The translations under genes and the position numbers were made by a program. The notes under the pieces were generated by a model. That model was not told the origin of the DNA and searched no databases. It saw only the letters and a list, made by a program, of their open reading frames with translations. From Chlorokybus atmophyticus (taxonomy: Eukaryota > Streptophyta > Chlorokybophyceae > Chlorokybales > Chlorokybaceae), in the NCBI GenBank assembly GCA_009103225.1, contig RHPI01003369.1, forward strand, positions 1,640,229 to 1,704,228: a stretch of 64,000 bases of DNA, read 5' to 3'. Shown here in pieces: positions 47,670 through 60,030 of the stretch (positions are counted from its first letter, which is position 1; each line of letters begins with the position of its first letter).

Positions 47670-47747
47670 GGCTCTGCTACTAACAAGCTACCGTAGTGTA
47701 GAACTACTAATGCACACAAGCTAGTCTCACACTCTTCAAGCGTAGTG

Positions 47748-47760
47748 TGGGCCCATAACC
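47748..47760 (-). other. Copia primer-binding site (initiator tRNA-Met anticodon arm type)
   Basis: Directly after the 5' LTR, the element reads GGTTATGGGCCCA. This is the exact complement of TGGGCCCATAACC, the anticodon stem-loop of eukaryotic initiator tRNA-Met, rather than of the tRNA 3' end. Confidence 0.82.
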
Positions 47761-48179
47761 TGTTGAAGGACTAGCATGCACATGTAGCTGAGGCAAGCAT
47801 AGACAGACAGAGCTACCGCCACCAAAGCATACACAAGTCACATCACATTCATCTATTACAAGTTGTCCGCTGGTTCTTATACCAGCCATTCACACACACG
47901 TCTACGTTTGCAAGCACTGCGTAAGCTATACTCAGCCCTTTGACGCGCTCTAAGCTGCGTTGTCTTCCTTACAACCAAAGCTTTTCAACAAGCTCTTACA
48001 CGCCTCATATGAGTAAGTATACGCGGAGATACCAAGCAGTTAGTAAGGCTCTAGTCTGGAGTCCGGAGTCTGGTCCGACGATGCCATCTTGATAAGTCCG
48101 GACTCAGTGCTCGTCCTTACGACCTTCTACTCCTGTGTGGAGGGTCGATGCTGATCGTATGTAGGAATGACTCTCAACA
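47761..48179 (-). repeat. Copia LTR (5' LTR of the element)
   Basis: 419 bp, nearly identical to 44315-44739, followed on the minus strand by the primer-binding site. Confidence 0.92.
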
Positions 48180-48429
48180 GATCCTGGGGTACATCTAAAC
48201 CTTCTTGGTGTACATAATCTTTGTATAGTACAAGCGTGTTAATGCTTAAGATGAACATCAGTGTTTTTATGCCTTCTTTCAGTAATGACCACTCACAACA
48301 AGCACAAATGAGCACATGAGCACAATTAACAGCCGCATGGACTGTAAGTGACACGTATTGCCTTGTTGCAGGCTGTCAACCACTCACAACATGAAACCAC
48401 ACATGAGCACAATTGACAGCCGCAACGAC

Positions 48430-50454
<2,025 letters not shown>

Positions 50455-50774
50455 TGTTGTGCCTTTGCTAACGATACAGTAGTGCTCTCCACTGCTCCCT
50501 CAGCTCACGCTGCTTTTACTCAACTCATGGACAGATTACTGGGTATTGCCTAACCTCTAACTGTTGTTGGTATGTGCAAGCACTGCACGCTGATACACAA
50601 TGTCAGAGTTGGTTGTCACTCTCACGATTTGCACTACTTTCATGCATGGTGTTGCAAGTGTTGAAAGGAATTTGATCACCATGTCTCCGTTTCGTGCAAG
50701 ACATGTGTCTCATTATGAGAGTCTTTTGCAACGTGGCATTGCAATACATGTGGGAGGAATGACCGACGCACCCA

Positions 50775-50890
50775 TAGGGCTAGCCAAAGTCAGTCTCTGT
50801 CCCTTATTTATGTGAGAAGTACGGACCAAGTGAGGATTCCGCTCACACAAGCATGTGTAGTGCTTGTTGGGTGTGCTCATGCGGTCTACT
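50775..50890 (+). repeat. Hairpin-bearing LTR-like repeat, copy A
   Basis: Shares GGGCTAGCCAAAGTCA, CCAAGTGAGGATTCCGC and a GTGTAGTGCTTG...CTCATGCGGTC block with copy B (52010). Its internal hairpin is degraded. Similarity continues weakly to about 51560, so A and B may be the two LTRs of one old element. Confidence 0.65.
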
Positions 50891-50900
50891 AGTAGATGAG

Positions 50901-50930
50901 CATAGGCTCAAGAGTACTCTTGAGCCTATG
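50901..50930. repeat. 30-bp perfect palindrome
   Basis: CATAGGCTCAAGAGT followed immediately by its exact complement ACTCTTGAGCCTATG. Confidence 0.95.
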
Positions 50931-50973
50931 AGGCCTTGGATATGATGAACTACTACTGTGATACAAAGGCAAT

Positions 50974-51014
50974 GCAATGTGCTCGCCACTTATAATGAGT
51001 GGCGAGCACATTGC
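50974..51014. repeat. 17-bp-arm perfect hairpin
   Basis: GCAATGTGCTCGCCACT (50974-50990) pairs exactly with 50998-51014 around TATAATG. It lies 43 bases after the 30-bp palindrome. Confidence 0.95.
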
Positions 51015-51029
51015 TGATCATAGCCAATA

Positions 51030-52009
51030 GACATCATGTGATATACAGGGACATACGTGTGCATATGCGCGCATGCATATGTATGATGTCTGTAATTGTT
51101 AAGGCTGATGTGACAAGCCAAGGATGTTCACAATATCCGAGGCTGATGGGCGTGATCAGCCAGAGGCATAACGATGGTTCTGAGGCTGATGTATGACATT
51201 CCCAATGCTAGAACGAGGTCAATGCAGCCACGACAAGGCAAGCCTTTGACATGGTTGCAGTTGTTCTAGGTCGGAGAGCAATAAAGGGGTATGTAAATGG
51301 TCCCAACAAGTGTTGAAACAGCTCGGCATGTGCATACTCGACTCTTGTGTGCGGGGTGCCTAGTTTAATTGTTCAAGGGCTCCCTGCAATCTCATGTGGG
51401 GTGTGGTATCTGTGGCAGCTCTGCACGCGTAGAGCGTGCATGTGTATGTGTGGGAGCTGAGTAGGGGGGGGGTTGGTGCTTTCCTCACCTTCCTGAGTGT
51501 GGTGCTGAGACTTCCCCTGCAAGACGCTACACTGTTGGTGCTGAGACTCCCAACTGTAAGTCATAGCTTGTAAATAAGCTTGCAAAGCCGTCCAACAAGC
51601 AAGTAGTATTCATCACATTGTGAACAGCGTCATGATAACCAAGTTCAACATTGCAAAGCGGAACGCATTATTTTCATGTATACAACACACAAACCACCTT
51701 GCTATGTACTTTTTGTTTTAATAACTATTTAAACTATTTAAACCATGCATTTGATATCGTGTATTATACATTACATAGTAGTACATCCAGTCGCTGCTGC
51801 ACCTGCCCATTGCTGTTGCATTGCACAGCATTGCACGTATGCTAGTGCAGTAGGTGTAGTAGTGGTGGTTAAGTAAAAAGCTATACCCCTCGGTCAAATT
51901 TGCGCTGTGTATCTTGCTATCTATGTGCCCTGGTTGCTTGTGTTTCTGCCTTTGCATGTACTATTATGCTGTATACTTTAATACTTTTTCATGAAATTAC
52001 TATCACGCC
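51030..52009. other. Intergenic, repeat-derived
   Basis: No supported gene. Parts at about 51090-51320 resemble 52320-52500 weakly (GAGGCTGATG..., AGGTCGGAGAGC), consistent with an old LTR-derived stretch. Confidence 0.4.
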
Positions 52010-52680
52010 CAAAGGGCTGGCGAAAGTCACTCTTAGTTCCTTACTTATGTGGTAAGTAAGAGGGACCAAGTGAGGATTCCGCATGCCATGGTGTGTAGCA
52101 CTTGGTATGTGTGCTTATGCGGTCAGTCCTTGTCTACTTAGTAGCTAGGGCTATGTAGCTGCACAAGACACTGTATATCAACACGCACAGGGCTGTTCGG
52201 TGCCATATGCTCTGCATGACTTGTGGAGTGCCAGTGCAGTGACACTGGGGCAGCATGCGTGCTGCAAGTGGCAAATCGCAGGTCAGTCAAGCGATTTGCT
52301 AGTATGATCTGTTTGACAATCTCGAGGTTTGATAATCCTAAGGTTGATGTCTTGTGATGGGACAAGGCCTATGTGGACACAGTCAGCATGTGCTGGCAGG
52401 TCAGCACACAGTGACAACGCCTTGGACCTTGGCAATGCTGTGTGCCAGGTCGGGAGAGCGGCAAGTGGTATAAAAGCTCGGTTGCTACCTTGAGTAGAGA
52501 TCGGAGTGTGTCCACCACTCAAGGGCCACTTGTGTGTGGGATTTGCTGGAGGGCTGGCGGTCATCCTCTCCTACCCGACTCAGATGCTGTGTCTTCCCTC
52601 CACGAGGTGCTGCACCAGGGTGTGTTGTGCATAAGTCCTTTGTGCTTGTGCTCAAGTTGGTGAGGCTCACTAGCGGGTAA
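52010..52680 (+). repeat. LTR-like repeat, copy B, upstream of broken gag
   Basis: Begins with the hairpin block (CTTACTTA/TAAGTAAG, 52040-52060) and CCAAGTGAGGATTCCGC. A TATA box, TATAAAAG, lies at 52469. It is followed by a gag remnant in the same direction, so it is probably the 5' LTR of a Gypsy-type element. Confidence 0.55.
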
Positions 52681-52880
52681 GTGAGTGGTATCGTTACATT
52701 GGACTCGGAGCTTGGTTCCAAGCCTTGCATGCTTGCCTATCAGCTTGTGCACTTGCTGGACGGCGCATGTGTTGCATGGCGGTGTTCTCATGCTGATTAT
52801 GCATGTAGTTGGTCACTCCAGCTGCAAGCACACTTGCATGCACGGTGTGGGCCATGTTATACGCTGATTTGTGCATTATT

Positions 52881-53017
52881 TGAGTGCGTGTTGCTGCATT
52901 TTGCTGCGTCTTGCTGCATACACGTCTGCACTTGCGCGTGTGAGTGCGTGTAGCTGCATTTTGCTGCGTCTTGCTGCATACACGTCTGCACTTGCGCGTG
53001 TGACTGCGTGTTGCTGA
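52881..53017 (+). repeat. Tandem repeat, 60-bp unit, about 2.3 copies
   Basis: Units 52881-52940 and 52941-53000 are almost identical (GTTGCTGCATTTTGCTGCGT..., CACGTCTGCACTTGCGCGTG), with a partial third. They sit in the leader before gag. Confidence 0.92.
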
Positions 53018-53062
53018 ATCCACGCTCATTACGTGCTTGTGCACGAGCAAAAACCATCGATA

Positions 53063-54060
53063 ATGGCTGACGGAGCTGCCAACGTTGCCTTGTCGCTGTC
53101 GCGGCTCAAGTTACGGAGCTGCAAAGCCAGGTCCAGGCCATGATGGCGGCCAACACGTCCATAAAGGAGCAGCACGACCAGCAGCTAGCCAAGTTGGTTG
53201 CTGCAAACGCCCATAAGATGATGCCTAGCCTCGAATTTTTCTCCGGCACCCATGACGGGAAAGGCAAGGATCTTGGCGTGGCCGTGCATAATTGGCTATT
53301 CGGCTGTAAGCGTGTGTTGCATGCCGCAGAGGTGTTGCCTATGCATGAGGCCAAAGCGGTGTCGCTTTTGGCATCCTACTTGCGCGGCAGTGCTGCCCGC
53401 ATGTGGGAGGGGGCTTCTCCACGTTTAGAGGCCGCTGACAAAGTTGTCACGAGCTTGGATGTGTTCGAGAGTGCTATGTTGCAGGCCTACGGGGGTGTGA
53501 ACCCGTCGCAGAAGGCGCGTGACAAGCTACGTCGCTTGAAAGTCAAGCCCAACCAGTCCATCGAGGACTTTACTGTCTACTTCGAGTCCGTGTGTGCCGA
53601 AGTTGGCCCCGACAAGCCTCTGTCTAAGGCAAAGAAAATGGACAAGTATTGGGCCGCCTTGCCGGAGGATACGGCAAAGCAATCAACCTTCAAGGAGAGA
53701 CTTGAGTCCTTCACGCATGCCAACTGCGACTTGATGAAGCGCACGGCCGTTCAGAATGACAACAGCCAGCGCATGATCGACCAGGCCAAGAAGTTGACGA
53801 TTGTCAACAATAACCAGCCCTCCTCGTCCACTCCCTCGGTGGGAGGTGGCAGTGGCAACAGCCGCAAGCGCGGCCGCCCTGACGGTAGAGGCTAGCAGCC
53901 CGCCCAGCTGATCAACAAGAAGCGTGCACTCAGCATCCCGGGTGTCACCGCGGAGCGCAAGGGCGCTCGCTTCAAGGCCGGCTTGTACCTCAGGTGTGGG
54001 GAGAAAGGCCACCGTGTGGCGAACTGCCCCAAACCCTCCTCCGACAAGCCTGTAGCATAG
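53063..54060 (+). pseudogene. Gypsy-type gag remnant
   Basis: A retrotransposon gag domain (MMPSLEFFSGTHDGKGKDLG; AARMWEGASP; KARDKLRRLKVKPNQSIEDF; YWAALPEDTAKQSTFKERLE) precedes a basic tail. The first ATG (53063) is out of frame with the main frame, implying one frame change near 53097. An in-frame TAG at 53893-53895 precedes QPAQLINKKR. The zinc knuckle reads YLRCGEKGHRVANC with Tyr in place of the first Cys. No protease, RT or integrase follows. All damage suggests a dead copy. Confidence 0.75.
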
Positions 54061-55607
54061 GAATTCGGGGTGGAGAACTGTTGTAGTAGCCATGATCTGC
54101 GATTTGCCAACTCTGTGATTTATTCATAATGAGCTAAATGTATATATACAAACATGATGGTTTTTAATTACACTGACCTTTTATTCACACAAATTAATGA
54201 GCTTAAGATGGTAGAGGCTTACCATATGTGTGTCAGGTCATTTTTCTATAAAACCCTCATGTAATATGAACATATTGCTTGCATGTGTAAGTAATATGCG
54301 GCCATGAGAACCAACCAGAAAGACAACAACCATGCCACCGTTAAGTGATAGCCCCGAGAAGTCACTTCACGGGGCATAATTGCTTATGATGACAGTTGTC
54401 GCAAAAATTTATGCCATTGTTGAATAACCAACAATATTAGCTAGAAACTTGCAGCGAGCACATTTTATGTTGGCATGTACATGCACAATTATAAGGTATA
54501 AAATACATACTCATATGTATGAATTTATATCAAATTCATGCAATGCAAGCATAGCGTGCAAGCTCCGACATACATGAAAACAAAAAAAGCCATTTTGAGA
54601 ACATATCAGGTTGCAGGCCGGGGGTAAAAGCGATTGTTCGGCCCAAAAAACGGCAAGGTGCAAAGTTAAATGATAGTCACATATTACAATTACGATTTTA
54701 ATGATACTATTATAGTTGCCATGCTTATCTGCTCGCCCCACGCATTTTCCCTCATGCCCTCACTAAAAACTCTGAAAACAAGCATGCGGCAAAGAGATTT
54801 GTTCGGCCACTGTTTGTCAGATATATGTACATGTGCAGTATTACCAAAGTAAAGGCAGATTAAGCATAAATTATGAAGCCATGGCTCCATTTTCCATAAT
54901 TACATTTTGTGCTGCTGTGTATATACAATGCGGTGCGTCTGGATTACAAGGGTTTTTACGAGCGACATGAACATCACAATGGCAGGCATAACTTTTGCCA
55001 AATTATATAGTGTTAGCATTACACATGCTTATTAACACATTGTGCACACATCAGTGTCGACCGCATGCGATGTCTTACACGATATGTTGAACTATTTATT
55101 CAATAAAATTCTAGCATGCTTCAAGCATATGCTTGAAGCATGCTAGAATTAAATATATTATAAATCTATATTTGTATATTTATGCAATCTGGTACCATAA
55201 AGTCTTGCAACATGTAGGTGTGAAGAGCTTGATCCAAACCATGCGAATTCCACCAAGCTACCGGTAATACCGATACTTGCTGCAATGCTAACAATTGTTA
55301 GCTCCATTAAGCAGGTTTCGTGACCGTCACGCGTGATGGTGTCATGAAGAGACACGTGACCTATTCCCCCGCGGAAACCGTCAGTAAGTACAGCACAGTA
55401 GTAACGGCCGCAGAAAGAGTCCACGGCCAAGCTCGATATCACCTGCTGCTCCGCGCGAAACGGCGACAAGAGCCGCAACTGAGACGCGGATATCGATAAT
55501 ACCCCACGGACAGGCGCTGCGCGTTTGCTTCACTGCCGGCGTTGCTGTTGCTATTGTTGTTGTTGTTGTCGGCGGCGGCGGCAGCGCTGGCGCCGGCATT
55601 GTCAGCA
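54061..55607. other. AT-rich intergenic region
   Basis: No supported gene. Contains the 44-bp palindrome (55107-55150). The last 250 bp should hold the promoter of the protease gene. Confidence 0.55.
55107..55150. repeat. 44-bp perfect palindrome
   Basis: Two 22-bp arms with no spacer. The left arm contains CTAGCATGCTTCAAGCAT and the right arm is its exact complement. Confidence 0.95.
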
Positions 55608-58190
55608 ATGGGGTGGTGGTCGTTGCTGCCGGTGCTTGCGATTGCAACGCTAGCATTGTCGTTGCTGTCGCCATGCGCTTGTCAGCGCCTTAATGATGGT
55701 GGCAAACCTGGTGCAGTGCTGAGCGGTGGGTTGAGAGCTATTGCCTCAAACCCTAGAAGCATAGCGCTCCTGCCTAATGCTTGCTTGAGGAAAACACGAC
55801 ATACTCACAATTCTGTGACAACCACTGCGAGCGTTGAACAAGCGCAGGAAGATTACATTCGCATCATGACAGGTGAGAGACCATGCTTAATGCTCACACT
55901 GGAGCTCAGTTGCATGCACCTAAGTGAAGCACACAAACAGAGCCTGAGCAGTTAATACACTTATGGTATGTGATGTGCAGTTGTGTATAGCAAAAGCGCG
56001 TACAGTTGACGTGTGTGAGCACACAGTTGCGAGTGCGTGCGCTGCTTCGTGCATGCAAGCCTGCGCACTCACACAGTGTTGTTCTGCCTCTCTCTCACCA
56101 GCTGCCAAAGGGGGCTGCAAGGCTGCTGAGTTGGCGAACCAGTTGAAGCAGATTGGCGGCGAGCATGTCAGGCACCATGCTCGCGTGGTGTCAGCCATTG
56201 TGCCAATGTCCGCCATCAACCAGGCATGCTGCTCATTGACGTATACATGCGAGCACACACGCGTGCACATGCACACACTTGCACATGCATGAAAAAGTAC
56301 ACGTGCACGCGCAAGTGCACATGCGCGCACTGGCACACATTGACAACCGCACGCATGCGCGCACGCACATGGACATGCGCTTACGCACATGTCCGCTTGT
56401 ACACAAACACATGCACACCCACAAGCACTGTGCATACCACGAGGTCAAAACTGACTCCTTCTCTCCCCCTCAGCTCAACGACTTGCCATGCTTGCACCTC
56501 GCACGCGAAGAGCCAGTCACCACACACCAGGTACTTGATTGGATCATGTTGAGTTCACCACATCGCTCTTCACATGCTTGTTGGTCTTCCACCACATCAC
56601 TCCTACAGGTGAACTTCCAAGGGGCACGCTCGATGTCGGTGAGCCGGGGTCTGCAGCAGTTGTCAATATCGGGCGCTAGGAAAGGACGCGAGGTGCGTGT
56701 GGGCATCCTGTCCGACAGCTTCAACTCCCTCGGCGGGTACTGTGACGACATCCTATCCAACGCCCTCCCTGGCGGCATCCACGTGCTGTCGGACCTCGTC
56801 CCAGGCAAGGTACACATGCATGCTTGGTCAGATGTGTGCGCGCGTGCGTGCGTGGGTACGACCCTCTGTGTGCACTCTCGCACGCAAGAGCATGTGTGCG
56901 TGTGCGCGCGCGCGCGCAAACGTGTGCATGTGCGTGTACATGTGCGTGTAAGTGCGTGGGTGTGAGTGTGTGTATACATGCGTGCATGCGTGCCTGCATG
57001 CAAGCGTGTTCCAGCAATGGGTCGCTTGCACACAGGACAGCGTTTCGGGCACGGACGAGGGCAGGGCGATGGCGCAGGTGGTGTACTCTGTGGCTCCGGG
57101 GGCGAGGCTGTCCTTTGCGACGGGGTTGAGGGGCCAGGCGGACTTTGCCAACAATATTCTCGCCCTAGCGCGCCCTTTCAAAGACGACATTGTTGATGAT
57201 AACAATGACAACGAGGATGTGGATGTGGATGATTACCACGCCTGCCATGTGCTTGTTGACGATGTCAAGTACCATGGCGAGCCCATGTTCCAGGTTCATC
57301 AATGAACCAGTACCTGTGTTGCACTTGGTAGTGTGTGAGTGGCAGGCTGAGTCTTGTTGTGCATGCGTGCGTGTCATGCAGAATGGCATTGTCGCTCAAG
57401 CAGTAAACGATGCCCGCAAACGATACAATGTTGCATACTTCAGCAGCGCTGGCAACCAGGGCTTCAACTCTTACCGCTCAGGTAAGACATATATGTCATA
57501 AGTGACAAATGCACATGCATGTACACATGCGCACCCGCGCGCATGTGCGTGCGCATGTGTGCGCCAGTAGGCATGTGCGTGCACATGCATGCGTACGCAG
57601 GTGCATGTGTGTATGTAAGCGTGCAAGTATGCTTAGGTCACATGTACGCCCTGCACATAGTCATACGCACATGGGGCGTTTTCGTGTGTCTTCATGTGTA
57701 CACACATACAAGCGCACACAGACGCACATTCACATACTAGCCCACCGCCATGCGTGCGCACATGTCAACTCGTTTTTCATGCCACTGACAGATTTTGTGC
57801 CAAGTGGTGTAACGGGCAAGGCGGGCATGTTACACGCCTTCGGAAGCGCATGGAACGACACTATGCCAGTAGTCTACCAACAGTACAGCTTCGCTCCCGG
57901 CTTCACAACATTGGTGTTCCAGTGGGATGAGCCGTGGTTTTCAGTCAGTGGTAGGTTCGGAGCCGCGTGCAAAAGCGACATAGATATCCGCGTGAGCTTT
58001 GACCCAAGCGCGCCTGTCCAGTGGCTCGACGGGCTCGATGTTAACACTGGTAAGGACGCTATCGAATTTCTTCAAGTTCTCAACAATGACGTCACTGCCC
58101 ATGTCGTCGGCAACATCTCCATTGAGTGGGTCAGCGGGCCTCAACCAGGCGCAATCAAGTGAGTAAAGCTGCGTGTACGTGTGTGGGTGC

Positions 58191-58277
<87 letters not shown>

Positions 58278-59159
58278 TTATTTCAATGAGTACTTCAATG
58301 GGTACTTACACTCTCACTGCAAACTCACCACTGCAGGTACGTTGCGCTCGGGAGTACGGGCAGTGGCCCGTTGGACTTCGACACGCAGAGCGCGACATGT
58401 TTTGGGCACGCCAACGCGGGGGCCTCAGTGCCCGTCGGAGCGTACGCGTATTTTGACTCGAGGGCGTATGGCAATGGAAGGCCCTCAAGGGAAAACTTTT
58501 CAGCCGCTGTTGGGACACCCACACTTTTCTCGGACAACGGCACGAGGCTGGTCAATCCAAAAGTACACAAGAACCTACTCATGGCACCTGATGGCACAGG
58601 TACTGATATGTTGTTGGATGGGGTGGTTAGGATGTGGGTGTCTGGGTGTCAGTGTACTAGAGTGAGTGTGTGACAAGTTGTCCCCTCCCACAGATACCAC
58701 CTTCTTGGGTGTCAAAGACAGCAATGGCAACAAGCAGCCGCAGTTTGTGGGCACGTCGGCTGCCGCGCCGCACGCAGCGGGAGTGGCGGCACTTCTCATT
58801 GGGGCTTCTGACGCGCCCCTCTCGCCGGAGGCTGTTGTCAAGGCCATGCAAGGCACTGCTGATGATATGGTAAGCTGCCAAAGCTCACCACATGCACGCA
58901 TGCGTATGTGCACGTGTGTCACATGTGCACATACGTATGCGCGCGCATACGCATGTGCGGCCGCAAGTGCACTCATGCATGCATGTGCGTGCATGCATGC
59001 ATGCATGTGCTGTAGGTTGTGCCAAAGCTGACTGTTTTGCACCCGCAGGATGATCCAAGAACACCATGGTTCGACCGCAAATTTGACTACGCTACAGGGT
59101 TCGGAGCGGTGAATGCAACCAGGGCGGCAGAGTACTTGTCAATTGTGTCTTGTTACTAG
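55608..59159 (+). CDS. Secreted subtilisin-fold serine peptidase with Asp/Glu/Ser motifs
   Basis: About ten exons. A signal peptide (MGWWSLLPVLAIATLALSLL, cleavage near CACQ) leads a propeptide-like region. The catalytic Asp lies in VRVGILSDSFNSLGGY (about 56700). Where classical subtilisins have HGT, this protein has GTDEGRAMAQVVYSVAPGA (about 57050), so Glu likely replaces His, as in S8/S53-like bacterial relatives. The oxyanion region is VAYFSSAGNQG and the nucleophile is GTSAAAPHAAGVAALL (about 58755). An acidic insertion (DDIVDDNNDNEDVDVDDYHA, about 57185) interrupts the core. A middle domain (about 57790-58560) is beta-rich. The protein ends AAEYLSIVSCY-stop. Introns are full of alternating purine-pyrimidine sequence. 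Likely exported or vacuolar. Confidence 0.82.
58194..58275. repeat. (TG)n microsatellite in protease intron
   Basis: About 41 uninterrupted TG units between the exons ending GPQPGAIK and starting YVALGSTG. Confidence 0.95.
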
Positions 59160-60030
59160 CTGCGTCTTATTTTCTGGCGTAGATGTAAAGCATAGTGACT
59201 GTAGTGAGTGTAGTGATTGTGGTAGTTTGGGGATTGATGGTAGTCAGTTTGTAGTTTGCGTACAGCAGCGTGACTGAGCGGTCTGATTGTAGTTGGATGT
59301 AACGTAGCTCAAAGTGGCAATTGAAGCCAAGTGAAGGGTGGGTGAATGTTGCGTAGCGACTGAAGCAGCAGAATAGTTCACGGTGATGCATGGAAGTTGC
59401 GCCTTGCCCTACCTCAGCAAGTCTCCCGCAATCTCTGCAAGGCTTCCGCAATGCAATGCAAGCCATGCAACCAACCAATGAAGCCCCGCAGTGGATTGCA
59501 TCACTAAATCTGCCAATCGATTGTTGTTGAGTCGATGAAATATCCTGTGCCACACTGAACGCTCTGAGCGGGGTGTCATGCATGTCGACAAGATGGCGGT
59601 TGCAGCTGTGTACCGCAATCTCAGTGCCACATCCCCATGAGCTGATGGCGTGGACACAACATAATGGCCAGTACACAGGCGGACATAGTCATGGCAGCCA
59701 CAACGGACGCTTGGTACTGTCCCTGTTGCTGGTATGTTGGGTGGTTGGCGTGTTGGTTAGGCATGATCAGGCTGTTACTGAACGTATGCATGCCGCTGTA
59801 ATGTTAGTGTGGGTCCAGCACACACCATGTCGCGTACTGCTCCTCCCTCACAGCTGCGCTGTCATCACCGTACTCAGTACAGGTAGTTACAGAGCATCTG
59901 TCGGTAGCAGCCCACCATAGCATCATTTGTATAATGCGTTTTTGGCATGCGTAGTAGTCGCACAGTTGTATCTGAGCAAACATGTATTCGGCACACGTAC
60001 CCATGTGCACATGCTGCATTGCACTGCACA
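59160..60030. other. Convergent intergenic region
   Basis: Between the protease stop and the decarboxylase stop. No supported gene. Confidence 0.6.

Larger units (their letters stand above)
44315..48179 (-). mobile_element. Copia (Ty1/copia) LTR retrotransposon, defective
   Basis: Paired LTRs (44315-44739 and 47761-48179) bounded by TGTTGA...TCAACA enclose a minus-strand gag-protease-integrase frame and a truncated reverse transcriptase. The primer-binding site (47748-47760) matches the anticodon arm of initiator tRNA-Met. No five-base target duplication is seen: left flank cgcag, right flank gatcc. The LTRs differ by scattered substitutions and small indels, so the insertion is not very recent. 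It interrupts the decayed coiled-coil gene. Confidence 0.92.

Noticed and set aside
50860-51870. CACTA-type terminal inverted repeat for the composite element
   Set aside because: Some CTACTAG and TGTAGTAGTG words occur, but no matching partner was found on the 33-36 kb side.
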